A stretch of DNA of 64,000 nucleotides. It comes from Sycobia sp. Sy_11. Its lineage: Eukaryota > Arthropoda > Insecta > Hymenoptera > Epichrysomallidae. Under the pieces are notes generated by a model. That model had not been told where the DNA came from. It did not search any database and saw only the letters and a list, made by a program, of their open reading frames with translations. Shown one piece after another: positions 10,020 through 21,591 of the stretch (position 1 is its first letter; each line of letters starts with the position of its first letter). The stretch is from positions 1,836,001-1,900,000 of the forward strand of contig JACCIC010000003.1 in the NCBI GenBank assembly GCA_018907035.1. The letters run 5' to 3'. The position numbers were made by a program, and so were the translations under genes.

Positions 10020-11989
10020 ATTTAAGCTGAAAAAAAATCTTTATTAATAAAGTGCAATCTGACTGACTTTTCCAACCAATTAACCCAATTAAAGATAAGC
10101 TGAGCTTATCGAAGATTTCATATATATAATAACGAATACAAAAGTAATAGGAAATGTCACTGGGCATCTTGTCTATACATGTATAATGTTTTCGATTCTT
10201 CAACCATTGAGAATCTCAATTCGAAAGAGACTCCATAAAAAACGTTTCTATGCCAGTTCATAAAAGAAAATAGGTTCGTGTCATCTGATAAATTTTTTAA
10301 CATTTATCAACAATGAAAATTACTATTATATTTTCATGTTGTAATAACGAACTGTAAATGTACCGAACTGTAGACTTTAAGTTAGATCAAAATATTTATT
10401 AATTTACCAGCAATGAAATTTGTATTTAAAAAAATATATTTCTGTGTAACTACAAATATTTTCAATAAAAGACATTTAAAATCACAGTTGAGGGAAAATC
10501 GACGCTCCCAACAAAAACTAGCACGTTTCAGGCAGTCCCAATAATGTCTACCATATTCCATACATGAATCGAAAACTATGCGAATAGAATTGTGGTAGTT
10601 TTCATTGCTAATCGTGAATTCTATTCATTTTCCGCGTAGAATTAACGAAATTTACTATTCGACGCGAAGCGAATTGTGCTTGTGTAAAATATTATCCAAA
10701 ACTGTAATATTTTAAGAAAAATCGTGCTATTATATCTGAGAATTGTTCAACTTTTACCTATAATGTCAATTTATTTGACTGTAAGCTATTACACAATATT
10801 ATACGATTTAAATGATTTAATAGCTTTGCAATTACAGGCAGAATTCAAACTTAATTAATTATCAGTAAGCATATTATTAAATTTGAAATGTCCCGTCTTT
10901 TAGCAACTGCTTGAATCTTTGGAATCCATTTAAATAATCTCATAATAATTAATCCGTTGATCTGCATCATTAACGTAATTCTATTGTACTTTACAAGTTT
11001 ATCGTTATTTATTTATACATTGATACATTGTCATCTTGTAGTGCATTTATATAATTTCCAGTACCCATCGACCACGGCTTGATCGCCGAAAGTGTTATTG
11101 AATATAAGATTTTTTTTTGAAAGCCATAAGTTAATTATTTTATTTTAAAAAGTCCTTTTCTTTTCCTATAATCATATCAAATATTATTGGCGAATCTTTG
11201 ATTATTATGTAGAAATAGATATTTTAACAGTTTTTTCACGATAAAATTCTTCAAATAATTTATTTCGAATATTTGAGCTTACGTTTATTACATTGTTTAA
11301 TAGTACCTATTTTTACGAGAAAGATTGAAGAAACTGGTAATAAAAACTTTGGTTTGATCTTTTTGTTCGCGAAGAAAGGATTTTTTGGGGTTCCTCCCCT
11401 GAAAGTTTCCGATACTGCCAAAGCAAGACTTGATTTCGTTCCCATTGAAAGGCACTGGGCAAGAGTAAAAAACTTATATTTGCATGCTTTAGTAATATAA
11501 TGCAATAGTCATTAGAATACACGATAATGCAATTTGATGGTATTGAAGATTTACGATAAGATGCACAAGTTTAAATTGTTGTTGCTACTACGCAGGCACC
11601 AAAGTTACAGAAGAAAACTACATTTCTCTTCTAATGTAAATGTTATCATTACTTGTACTCCATTGTCTATGAAGTAGTGTACCTTGTTAAATTTTCGCTA
11701 TTAAAAGTTTACAAGTTTTCTATAGAAAATTCAAATTTTATTATTATTACAATTCAAGTAAGGTTCAGCGAAGTGTAAAACATTGTACTTTATTTTATGG
11801 AACATTGGAAACTTATATATAACTATAATTTTATTAAAATGCATAAAATTGTTAACACGACTTAAATTTTGTTCAAATTAGATATGATAAGGTATTCTCG
11901 CGAGAGCTATTCTCAAGATACCTTTCTTTTCGAAAGGTATTTTATTTTGGAATTTACTTGATTATTCATTACTTTCGCCATCATTATTT

Positions 11990-11992
<3 letters not shown>
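10020..11992. other. AT-rich DNA, no gene seen
   Basis: The frames at 11260-11505 (minus) and 11273-11500 (plus) lie on opposite strands of one locally GC-balanced patch. Neither is recognised. Confidence 0.5.
11908..11945. repeat. Short hairpin in AT-rich DNA
   Basis: ATACCTTT and its complement AAAGGTAT are separated by 7 nt. The palindrome CTCGCGAG occurs a few bases upstream. Confidence 0.5.

Positions 11993-12034
<42 letters not shown>
11993..12034. repeat. (TA)21 microsatellite
   Basis: 42-bp uninterrupted run. Confidence 0.97.
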
Positions 12035-12038
<4 letters not shown>

Positions 12039-12824
12039 TTTGGAATATAATTTCGACGCTATTAAAATTTAAGTGTAAAAGTATAAGTTTATATCTAATT
12101 TTCAGTGAAAATTTCTTATTACATATATATATTCAACACCACTCTCATACAATATTATGAGATCCGATCGAGAGATGGAAACGATAAATTTAATATTTCA
12201 TTCATATTCTATAGACTGTATCATATTGGCCTCCAAACTGAAAGTTCTCAGTCGTATGGAACGCTTAAGCAATAGGGTTTCGGACATTAACGAAAGAACG
12301 CAACAGTAGTTAGATGTAATAATTTTCGGACCCTCTATTAAGGTTACCACATGCAAAATGATTAAGATAATTTATGAAAAAGTGCTATTTGATTAGAGAA
12401 AAGGTCTGTGCTAGGTCACTGACGAATCTGCCAAACTGTGATTGAATCGAAAAAATCGTCCGGAAGATTGTGACATAATAACTTTGGTCACTGTTGAAGT
12501 CAAAATCCAGCAAAGTTTTAGACAGATTTAGAATTGTGAATGAAATTTAGAAGACTTCACTTGACGAAGAAATAAATTTTGTTCAAGTAAGACGATGCAT
12601 TGGATCGTTTATCGGTCGTCGTAATGGGTATAATCAAAGCATTACTTAATTTTTTCTTATTCATTTTTTTGATCTTGAAAAGCGCATGAATTAAATAATA
12701 TAATATTAATTAATTAATATCCATACAGTTCTGAAACCATGTCTGTTTGGAAAAAATTTGAACAAGGTGTTGATATATATGTCATTCTATTTATAATTTT
12801 ATGGCGAAGTACTCGTTGCAGACA
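12035..12824. other. AT-rich DNA, no gene seen
   Basis: Nothing recognised. Confidence 0.55.
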
Positions 12825-13111
12825 TGTTATGCTCGCAGGTTAGCCTCATATCCGTACCCAATATCTAATACGAGGATATATTTTTAATTATGCTTTTGAT
12901 TATGCTTGCAACGGAGCAGCAGAATGTCCCGAAAAAATCGGTGTGCAAAGTTAATGCGTAATTTTTCACCCCCACATCCCCACAATCTCAGTCTCGTGAG
13001 AAGTGCTGGTGCCCGGGCATCATTTGTTGCTGTGATGCTGTTTGCTGTTGCTTTGTCGAGCTTTGTATTTACTTATATATAAATAAAGCTGTCTTGTCTC
13101 AGGGTGTGACA
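12825..13111 (+). mobile_element. Possible second solo LTR-like block
   Basis: This 287-bp block starts TGTTATGC and ends GTGTGACA. It has TATATAAATAAAG near its 3' end (AATAAA at 13082-13087), followed by a TG-rich stretch. The 3' half is distinctly more GC-rich than its surroundings. There is no obvious target duplication and no flanking internal retroelement sequence. Confidence 0.25.
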
Positions 13112-13281
13112 GAATTTGAAATCTTGAAACTCATGAATGCACGCACACTTACGATACGGTCGTCAGACTAAAAACCCTTTTATTATCCAATACAAATAGA
13201 TAAATAAATAAAGTATTATAGTAATTATAATTAAAAATTGTACTTATTTCGACTGTTTTGAATTAAATTAATAAAGATTTT

Positions 13282-13380
13282 TATCGGTCTTACAGTCTTT
13301 CTAATATAATATATTAACTAAAATAAGGACAGTCTGACTGTCCTTGTTTATATTCACCCCCGAAGAATCTAAAATAAAAC
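13282..13380 (+). repeat. Dispersed repeat, copy B
   Basis: The second copy of the repeat at 9882, in the same orientation. Here the palindrome is one base longer on each side: GGACAGTC-T-GACTGTCC at 13327-13343. Similarity to copy A is roughly 80 percent over the 55-bp core by eye. Confidence 0.55.
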
Positions 13381-14320
13381 TTATTACTAAAAATAAATTA
13401 GATTAAAAATTAAAAGTAATAAAATAAAATAATAATAAAATAAAATGAAAATAAAACTAATAAATATTATAAACTATATTCTATGTTAGCAAAAGCCAAT
13501 ATCATTAGTTCATTTACGTTTTAGCTAATAGCAGTCTTTATTGATTTTTAAAATAAGAATCTTTGAGATTCCTTGTTTGATTCTGTCTATATAAAATTTT
13601 AAATCAACGCTTATTGCATTTTTAATAATAAACGGAATCATTATTATTTGATATGAAAAATATTGTTCATATTCAAAATAATAATATGACATTAACGTAA
13701 AAAGGAAATTACATATAATTAAAAAAAAATGAAAATATTGAAATTTGAATTATATTTTTCCGGTCATTTTCAAGATTGTAAAATAGCTTCGTATTATGAC
13801 GTATAAAAGTATAGTTAGCTGTATAACTTAAAATTGCGTTAAAAGGAAATTCCTTGGTCTTTGTAAGAGATGATAAATAATAGAAAGAGGAAAAATTTTT
13901 CATGAAAATGTATACAGCTCTATGTATACATCCTATAAGTCTATAGAATATATAACTTACTTATGTCCACCTCCATTGTAGTGGCTGTCTAGTAGCGTGC
14001 AGGTTTAAGCATAGAATGCCTCGTGACTTCAAAGCGAGAATTTCGTAGCGTAATAGGTTAAATTAAATACCAGCGTGCCCTTTGATAATTATGTCTAGGA
14101 TATGATCAAGAATTATTTAGTAATAACTCGGTAGAAAATTACGAGTAACCTTCGTGACGCTTTGTGAACCCTGCAAAACTGAAAACTCAAACAAGCATAA
14201 ATAATCGAAACCTCTGTGGATTATTACAAAAAGCGTCAAAAATGTTCTTAAATTTATCAATACGTAATTTGTACATAGAATAAAACGACGTGGATAAAAT
14301 AATTTTTTATAACTGCTTGC
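13381..14320. other. AT-rich DNA, no gene seen
   Basis: AAATAAAA-rich at the left, then single-copy DNA without an ORF of note. Confidence 0.55.
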
Positions 14321-14850
14321 GCGCTGACGACCGAAGATGCGAGGTGAAATCCCCCGTCGTTCTGAAAATTCGGCGCCTCGCGTTTGCCAAGTAATTAGCG
14401 CATGTAGAAAGTGCACTCGAACGTCCTTGCACCCCCCTCCCCTCTCAGTGCAAAGCCATCGCGGGCACGACTACGACGCACGAATAAACGAGTACGGGAC
14501 CACTTCGAAATTTCAAAGATATACGCTCGAGAGGTCCGTGCATCGTGGGAGGGTCGGCGGTAGGGGCGGGAGGATCCATTTATCTATAGAACACACGGGA
14601 GTATCTTCAACCTGTCCCTGGCCGCGCTCCACTGTAATAGCGCGGGCTCCTTCGTTAATTGCGCGCGCGCCCGCGCGCACTTATGTCGATTAACAGACAT
14701 AGACGTTCGTCGCGCGAGTGTGACGAGCGAGCCCGGCACAGAGCTTTACGGGGGACGGATGTGAAAGGTCGCTCGCTCTCTCTCGCTCTCTCGCTCTCTT
14801 ACTCTCTGTAGTCTACGATTGCCAGCCCTATGATGAGTCGAGGGCTCTCC
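14321..14850. other. CpG-rich island
   Basis: Dense CpG with GCGCGCGCGC-type runs at about 14660-14680 and a CGCTCTCT-rich stretch at 14772-14805. Frames on both strands, none recognised. Confidence 0.6.
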
Positions 14851-15270
14851 AGTAGCAGGTAGAAAGAGGGACATGATGAATAATTTGGAAAGATCAAATA
14901 ATACAGTTGCAGGGAAATGTTTGCGAATGGTATATGATATAAAAATGGAACTGTACAGATGTTTAAACTGCAGAAAATTAAATTAAACGAGTGCAGAAAA
15001 AATAACTCTTTCCTAAGTGCAGTCGGAACTTACTAATTGCTGGATTTCGCGATAAGTATACGACACATGAGTACGAGACTACTTTTTTGACTCCCCTGCG
15101 CACTTCTCTCAGCATTATAATACGATCGTTCAAACCCACGCACAAGAGCAAAATATATAAAGGACTTTAGCCTAAATTTTCTTGGCTTGATTTTCTCCCT
15201 CATTTTTCAATATAATCGCAACAAAATTCAAATGTTCGATTCGGTGAATTGGAATTGGGACCGACTTTAC
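14851..15270. other. AT-rich DNA, no gene seen
   Basis: Nothing recognised. Confidence 0.55.
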
Positions 15271-15780
15271 GGCCCAGTATATCCATCCACGTAATCCCCC
15301 GATCGGAAGTTGCAGTATAAGCATTCCCGGAAAAAGAGATCCATAATTTATCGAGTACAGAAAAATCCGGTCTTATTAAAGGAAATCAACGAAATTCCGT
15401 TCGATTGATCCCAACCCCACCAGTTTTTGGGGGCAGGGTGGAGGGGTTAGGACGTGGAATCGCTCGCGCGAGCGACCCGAAATGAATGAGGGAGAATGGG
15501 AAGAAAAAAGAAAAATATGGAACGTATCGTGGCGCGCAATTTGTGGGATAAAGGCGAAGGCTACGGGACGAGGAGTCGAGCTTTAAAGCTGCGCGCAGGC
15601 GTGTATTTTGAGGGATCGATCCGAGGAAACGTTCGGTTTTTCCAAAAGTGCGCAATATCTTCCGCCCACTCTCTCTCTCTCTCTCCTTCCGTCGGAAAAT
15701 ATTCTCCAGATCGAAATGCCACGTTCGCTCCCCTTGTTACGACTTCGGCCCTCAAACGATCCTTTCATTATTTTTCGCGC
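15271..15780. other. CpG-rich island
   Basis: GC-rich with G-run GGGGGCAGGGTGGAGGGG near 15429-15446 and a CT-rich patch near 15670. It ends in TA and TG arrays. Confidence 0.55.

Positions 15781-15851
<71 letters not shown>
15781..15851. repeat. Compound (TA)7(TG)28 microsatellite
   Basis: TA run 15781-15795 continuing directly into 57 bp of TG. Alternating purine-pyrimidine throughout. Confidence 0.97.
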
Positions 15852-15854
<3 letters not shown>

Positions 15855-16403
15855 CCCTTTCTCCTCTCGTCTTGATGCCTTGCTGTATAGTGGCTATCTG
15901 ATCCAAGGCAGTAATCAAGTTTATGAAGATTATCTTCTTTAGAGGAGCATTGAAACGTGGCATTAGATTCAGAAAAGAAATTATTCTATTTCTCGTTTAG
16001 GAAATTTTTACAGGACTAGAGAAAAATTAGTAATTGTATAGAGATAGATACATTAAAATGTGAATAAATATTGTACGATTTGTTGTAAATTGAACTTAAA
16101 GTTAAATAATTTCTTTTTTAAACTTACATATGCGAAGGACAATTATTGAAGAAATAACGATGACAAATATTTCAGCTTACCTGTAACAAAAACATTGAAA
16201 TAAAAACATTGCAATTGATCAATCTAAATAATTAAATAAAATATTTTATTTAAAGACTTTATGTTTTATTTCAAGTATTGTGTACCATAAATAAAAATGC
16301 AAAACGATCATAGAAAATGACTTATGTAATTATTATAATTTATATTTATTGTGGTTTAAAGACATTTCGATTCAAGGTCTGAATAATACGTTTAATTATT
16401 ATT

Positions 16404-16441
<38 letters not shown>

Positions 16442-17890
16442 TTATTAGTTATTTTACATTCATAGTTATATATCCTTTCATTTATAATTAGTTTATTAAA
16501 TTCTAAATAAATTTTTATTTCACATTCTAGTTCGATTTATTATAATATAATGGTAATATTATATTATTAGTATTATACCAAGACATTTTCAATATATATT
16601 AAAAGCGCCCTTTAGGAAAACAGACAACTTTTTTTATTACCAATACTCGATTTCTGTCGATGCTAATAAAAATATACATTTCATATTATATTTTCGTTTC
16701 ATGCATCTCGCAATATAATTTATCCAAAAATTGGTTCGCGAAACTTATTTGACCCTGAGAAAGTCTAAGAATATCTTTATTATAATAATACTGAGAATTT
16801 AAAAAACTCAACGGAATACCTATCTCAACGGAAAATCGTATAATTCAGATATACTGGAGTTTATGAAAAACTTGAGAGAGAAAAAAAAGAGGTAGAGAAA
16901 AAAATGAGAGCCAAAGGAAAACTCGTGCTTTCTACGTCCCTGAAGGGTTGAAATCCCGTATGCTGGGGCACGTACACCACATACATCAAGTAAGAACGGA
17001 TGCCGCGTCCGAGATACCTATATCTATAATATAGTATAGCGGTGTAAAAAAGAAGAGCCGAAGCAGCGCGAGGTATCGAACGCTCTTCCCTTTCAAAAGA
17101 TCAACCAGCCAAAGTTTCTTCAACGGTCGCTGTTTCATCTGGATTTGTATACGTTATGTATTTGCTGGTCCGTAGATCAGCATTATCTGATTCCACTCGC
17201 GTAAATCTCATTCTTCCCGGGATTAAACAATCGGTAAAATGCTTAATAATGAATCGGTCAGCGATTTATTGCCCGATTCAATATTCGTCCCACTCCCCCA
17301 AACATTTCTCCTCTAATATAAGAATTTAATATTGCCAAGGATCGTGTTAGATTAAAAAACATCGTTATTCGATCGACCAAATGATTCAAAGGAATATGTG
17401 TTTGTACAAAATCAGAAACTTGGAGGTCACTATGTTACGTAATCATGCGTAACTTTCGTGAAGAAAAATTATCGCAACAGTACCAAAATTCGGATTCTTT
17501 GTCCAATACATTCTCTATACGGCTAAATCTTACGTCTTTTTTCTTTAATTAAAGAAGAACTATTGGGGGAAAAATGACAATGAATATGCAAGTGAAATTT
17601 TGTACCAAAAATACATAAAAAGTTCCTCTACTCGAAGGGAAGTTAATGCAATCGTACAGGCGAGTTTATATTGTACTCATTCTATTTTTTATTTATAGAC
17701 TTCTACAATAATATAACAAAGATACATAAGTCATTATATATAAATTTCAGTTATTATACAATTTCAAAAGAATCACTTTATACACAGTGAATCCAAAAGA
17801 TACCTTGAATATCCGCGAAGTCTTGAAGACCTACACCTTTCGAAATTGTCACCGCAGCGCCTCTATTAGGATTTCTCTTAGTCCTTGTCG
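15852..17890. other. AT-rich DNA, no gene seen
   Basis: Contains (TA)15 at 16409-16439. The GC content rises slightly near 16940-17110. No exon recognised. Confidence 0.55.
16409..16439. repeat. (TA)15 microsatellite
   Basis: 31-bp uninterrupted run. Confidence 0.95.
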
Positions 17891-18420
17891 CGCGTATATA
17901 TATATATATATATGTATAGATAGCTTCTCAGTTTCGCAAAAGCCCATAAATCCTGGTCGACTTCTATATATATATGAAGGAAACGAGACGAGCGGTGGCG
18001 CCGCGGTAGTGAAAAGGTAAGAGAAAGAAAGAGAGTGACAGCGATGGAGGAACGGAAGGAGAGATGGAGGGCGAAGGGAAAGCGCAGGGAATCCGATTTC
18101 CGGTGCTGGGTCGCATGCACCTCCCTCTAGATCCCCTCTATTCTCCTCCCGCTTTCGAGCAAACGTCTGAAATAAAGGAACGGCGAAAAGAGCGGCCGAG
18201 GAATCCGTTGCGCGCCGCGCGATTGGAATTCTCGCAGCTGGCCGACTCCTCTCGTTCACAGTGTTTTTGCCCCGTTATATATATATACCGCGGTCGAGAT
18301 CGCCCCGCGGAGATTATCGGTCGAACGAGGAGGGGGAGGGGGAAAGAAGCGCGGTAGGGAGAATGTCGGAAAAGATTTGCGGTCCGATTGTGTGTAACTC
18401 GTGAACGGTCCTGTGTACCG
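17891..18420. other. CpG-rich island
   Basis: Begins with a short TA run (17895-17914) and is G/A-rich on the plus strand at 18010-18080. A second TA run is followed by CCGCGG near 18290. Frames on both strands, none recognised. Confidence 0.55.
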
Positions 18421-20580
18421 GAATGCATTTCCCAATAGTTCGAAAGTGTTTTGAGTCTTATATGGCGACGAAATTGAAGTTTATAAATTGCCCAGAGCAG
18501 AAACCGGTCTTACTCTATACTTTTTGGCAACCAAAGTATTTACTTTGGGCAAAAGAACATTTCTGTAATGTCGTTTCAGAATTTTTTTTCGCTTTTTTTT
18601 TGTTATTAAAATCGAAAGTTTGTCTTATATGGTATTTTACGAAATCTCTTCCATTAGAAATCGTTGGTACAAAAAATAAAGACTTTCGAAGCTTCGTTCG
18701 ACAAACGTGGCCTCGAAGCGAACCGTGAAGTTGCGCATGAGATTTGATACATTTCGACCGTGTCCACCAAGAAATTGAGAAAGGAAACGTCAACCAAGGG
18801 AACTCGGAATAGATTTGAAGTTCGATGATTCTAATAGGTCGATGTGTTCTATTTCCAAAAGTTCTTCACAGCTGGAGCTGTGTATTGAAGTACGAGTCAA
18901 AACAGCTTTGATGACGATTTCATTCATTATTTGAATTTTACGGAAATGAATCGGCGAAATTTGCCGTTTTTTGGTTTATGAGATTTGCTATTGCAACTAA
19001 AATATACATTTGACGGTTAAACGCAATGTGAAATTTCCGATGCTCTACTAACATTATCATATTAAATCGTGATGAAAAACAATAAAACAAAAATAAAAAT
19101 TACTTCGAGAGGTTTAAAAAAGGAATATTTCATTTCTCAATTGTAGCTTTAGCTGCTCAAATAAATGTGCAAATTATCGATCGCTAACGAGAAGATTATA
19201 AGGTAAAGTACAGTTTACACAGATTATGCCATTAAAGTGCAGTTCAATTATAATTTATCCGTCTTTAACGTTTGTAAATTAATAAAGCCGTTCTAAAGAC
19301 CATAATACATCCAGCAAAATAAAATCCCATGCTGGATAAAATAAAATAAACTGTTTGCATACATACTTCATCGTTCGTCCTATTGTATACCTTCGCATAC
19401 TTAAAAAATCGCTGAGCTTTTCGAATTTCCAATCCCAGGCCATTGTTCAGCGTAAATTGAAATTAAAAAATTTCCCAAAGGAAATTAGGTATGGTAATTT
19501 TTTTTTTCTTCATGGACAGCCTAACGGAATTGTAGCACCAGATTTCTTTATAAATTTCTCTTTTAAGCACGCTACGTATTTTATTCATCTTGTTTTCCGA
19601 GCTAAAATTTGCGTTGGATCGAAATGAAAAACGGTGAGACGTAGGAAAAAGATGACGATCGCTCAGCTTAAGATGGCCACAGGACTTTTTTAGTTTAATC
19701 CAAAAGCACGAATCAACTTACGTTAATTTTTAAACAACTATGCCGATACTGATACTGATTCTACTTAACCGATACTGATTCGCTCTACACAATAAATAAT
19801 TCTGTCCGATTTACACTCTGCAAAAGGATTATATTTGCAAGCCAGAGCATGGTGTTTAGTAACGCTCGGTAATAATTACAGCATTATAATATACCGCGGT
19901 CTATTTATTATTGTAATGTGCTTAAAGACCTATGATAAATTGATCATTGTTTTAAAATTGAGCCATTCAGGAACGTAATCATTATGTATTATATTACAAT
20001 ATTAATCTATTAATTGATATATCCTTTTTGATAATTATACTGTGTTACTTATCAAAGAGAAGTGCAGTATATAATTTTAAATAATTTGTAAGTATATATA
20101 TATCTCCTGAATCTCGATATATATACATATATATATACATATATATAAAATATTATAATAATACTATATTTTTATAATATTTTAAGTCTTTGTTTTTAGT
20201 TCGTAAAAAAGAAATTTAATTCATAAACTAAAGTTAGATATACATTTTTAAAACTTTATACCAATCCGTAATACTTACAAATGAACAATTTTAGAATATG
20301 TCAAACGATATGATCTTCTGATCTCTAGCAAAGTTTCAGTTGATAACCGACATCGCCAGCTATTACGAATCGCGATGGGAACATTGATAAATTGCGTACA
20401 TTCATTGACAGCGAGTACCGGTGAAATTTTTACGCGACATTTAATAATCCTGATGTGTCCTGGAATCCTTGTAAAAAAAAGGATGAACGGGCAAAAAAAC
20501 CGAGGAAAAAATTGAAATATTCCCTGAAAAGTGCGGCAACTTTAATTTCGCAGCACTCGTATACAAAAATTTCCCCAGTA
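18421..20580. other. AT-rich DNA, no gene supported
   Basis: A minus-strand frame from about 18984 to 18796 (MNEIVIKAVLTRTS..., Ser/Leu/Glu-rich) is faintly protein-like but short and unrecognised. CCAAAGTA-TT-TACTTTGG at about 18532 is a small hairpin. Confidence 0.45.
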
Positions 20581-21250
20581 TTCGCTGATATTATTGAGAT
20601 ACGCCCTGTAAATGCAAGAATACATACGCGCGCGCGCGAGCGAGGCCGCGGAAAAAGCCCTCCTCGTCCATTGTTTTAAAAAGAGCTTAACGACGTCAAA
20701 ATAAAAACAAAGCCAATTCTCCTACCACGATTTTTTCTTCGTCTCTTTTTTTGCGTTCTCGCGTAAAAATAGGCCCCGAAGCATTTTTTCCGTTCCGGCA
20801 CAGGGAAGAAAGAGCGAGATGAAAAAAAAACAGCGACAAAAAAGATTCGACCGTATCGCTTCGCCTTATGCAGCAACAACAACGTCGTTCCGCGCACGGT
20901 CTCGGATATAAAAATACGCACGCGAAACACCCTCCCGGACCCTCCTCTCATCGGCGTTCTCGCGCCCGAGATATACGGTTTCACATCGATATGATGCTTC
21001 CATTAAAGTTATGAAAAAAATGTTCATCCATATCCCCCTTCTTTCACCCTCTTTATATATATATATATATAGATATCCAGGTTTGCAATATATGCAACGC
21101 CTGGTCGCGTCCTTTAAAAAGCCAAGAGCGTTATCCGTCCGATATATCTGCCCCGCGCTCTCCTTCGGACGGCGAAAGAAATAAATATAAAACACACGCG
21201 CGCGTGCGCGGAGAAAACAAGGAAATAAATGAAAAATCAATGAAGAGCGA
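20581..21250. other. CpG-rich island
   Basis: CGCGCGCGCG near 20630 and CGCGCGCGTGCGCG near 21197, with a (TA)n run at 21053-21071. It includes most of a 206-codon minus-strand frame that I judge non-coding. Confidence 0.5.
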
Positions 21251-21530
21251 GTCCTCAATTTTGTATATTTTTGTATGAGTTGGTGGCTGCTGAAAGTTTG
21301 ACGCTCTGTTTTGAATGAGTTCCCTTTTCCCCGTTGTCCTTGCCAGGCAACTTGTAACGTTTTTAACTTCGCCAGATTGTTTGCGCGAATATCGCAGTAC
21401 GCCGAGAAATTGCTTTCGATGCTTCCTGAAACTTTTGTCGATTCGAGGGTGTCTCGAAAGTTGACGAGGCGGATTTCTGAATACAATCTGTATTTTTTTT
21501 TCTATCGATCGGTCACCAAATTAAATTAAA
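21251..21530. other. Mixed DNA, no gene seen
   Basis: Nothing beyond the tail of the long minus-strand frame. Confidence 0.5.
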
Positions 21531-21591
21531 TTGATATTTATCCGATTGATATTTATCCGATATACGATTATATTATCAATATATAATCGTA
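21531..21591. repeat. 15-bp tandem duplication followed by an 11-bp-arm hairpin
   Basis: TTGATATTTATCCGA occurs twice in tandem (21531-21545 and 21546-21560). Almost directly after it lies an inverted repeat with arms TACGATTATAT (21563-21573) and its exact complement (21581-21591), with a 7-nt loop. Confidence 0.8.

Noticed and set aside
20866..21486. 206-codon minus-strand open frame
   Set aside because: It crosses a TA array (YIYIYIY) and CpG-rich DNA, has no recognisable domain, and its length is compatible with stop-poor GC-rich sequence.
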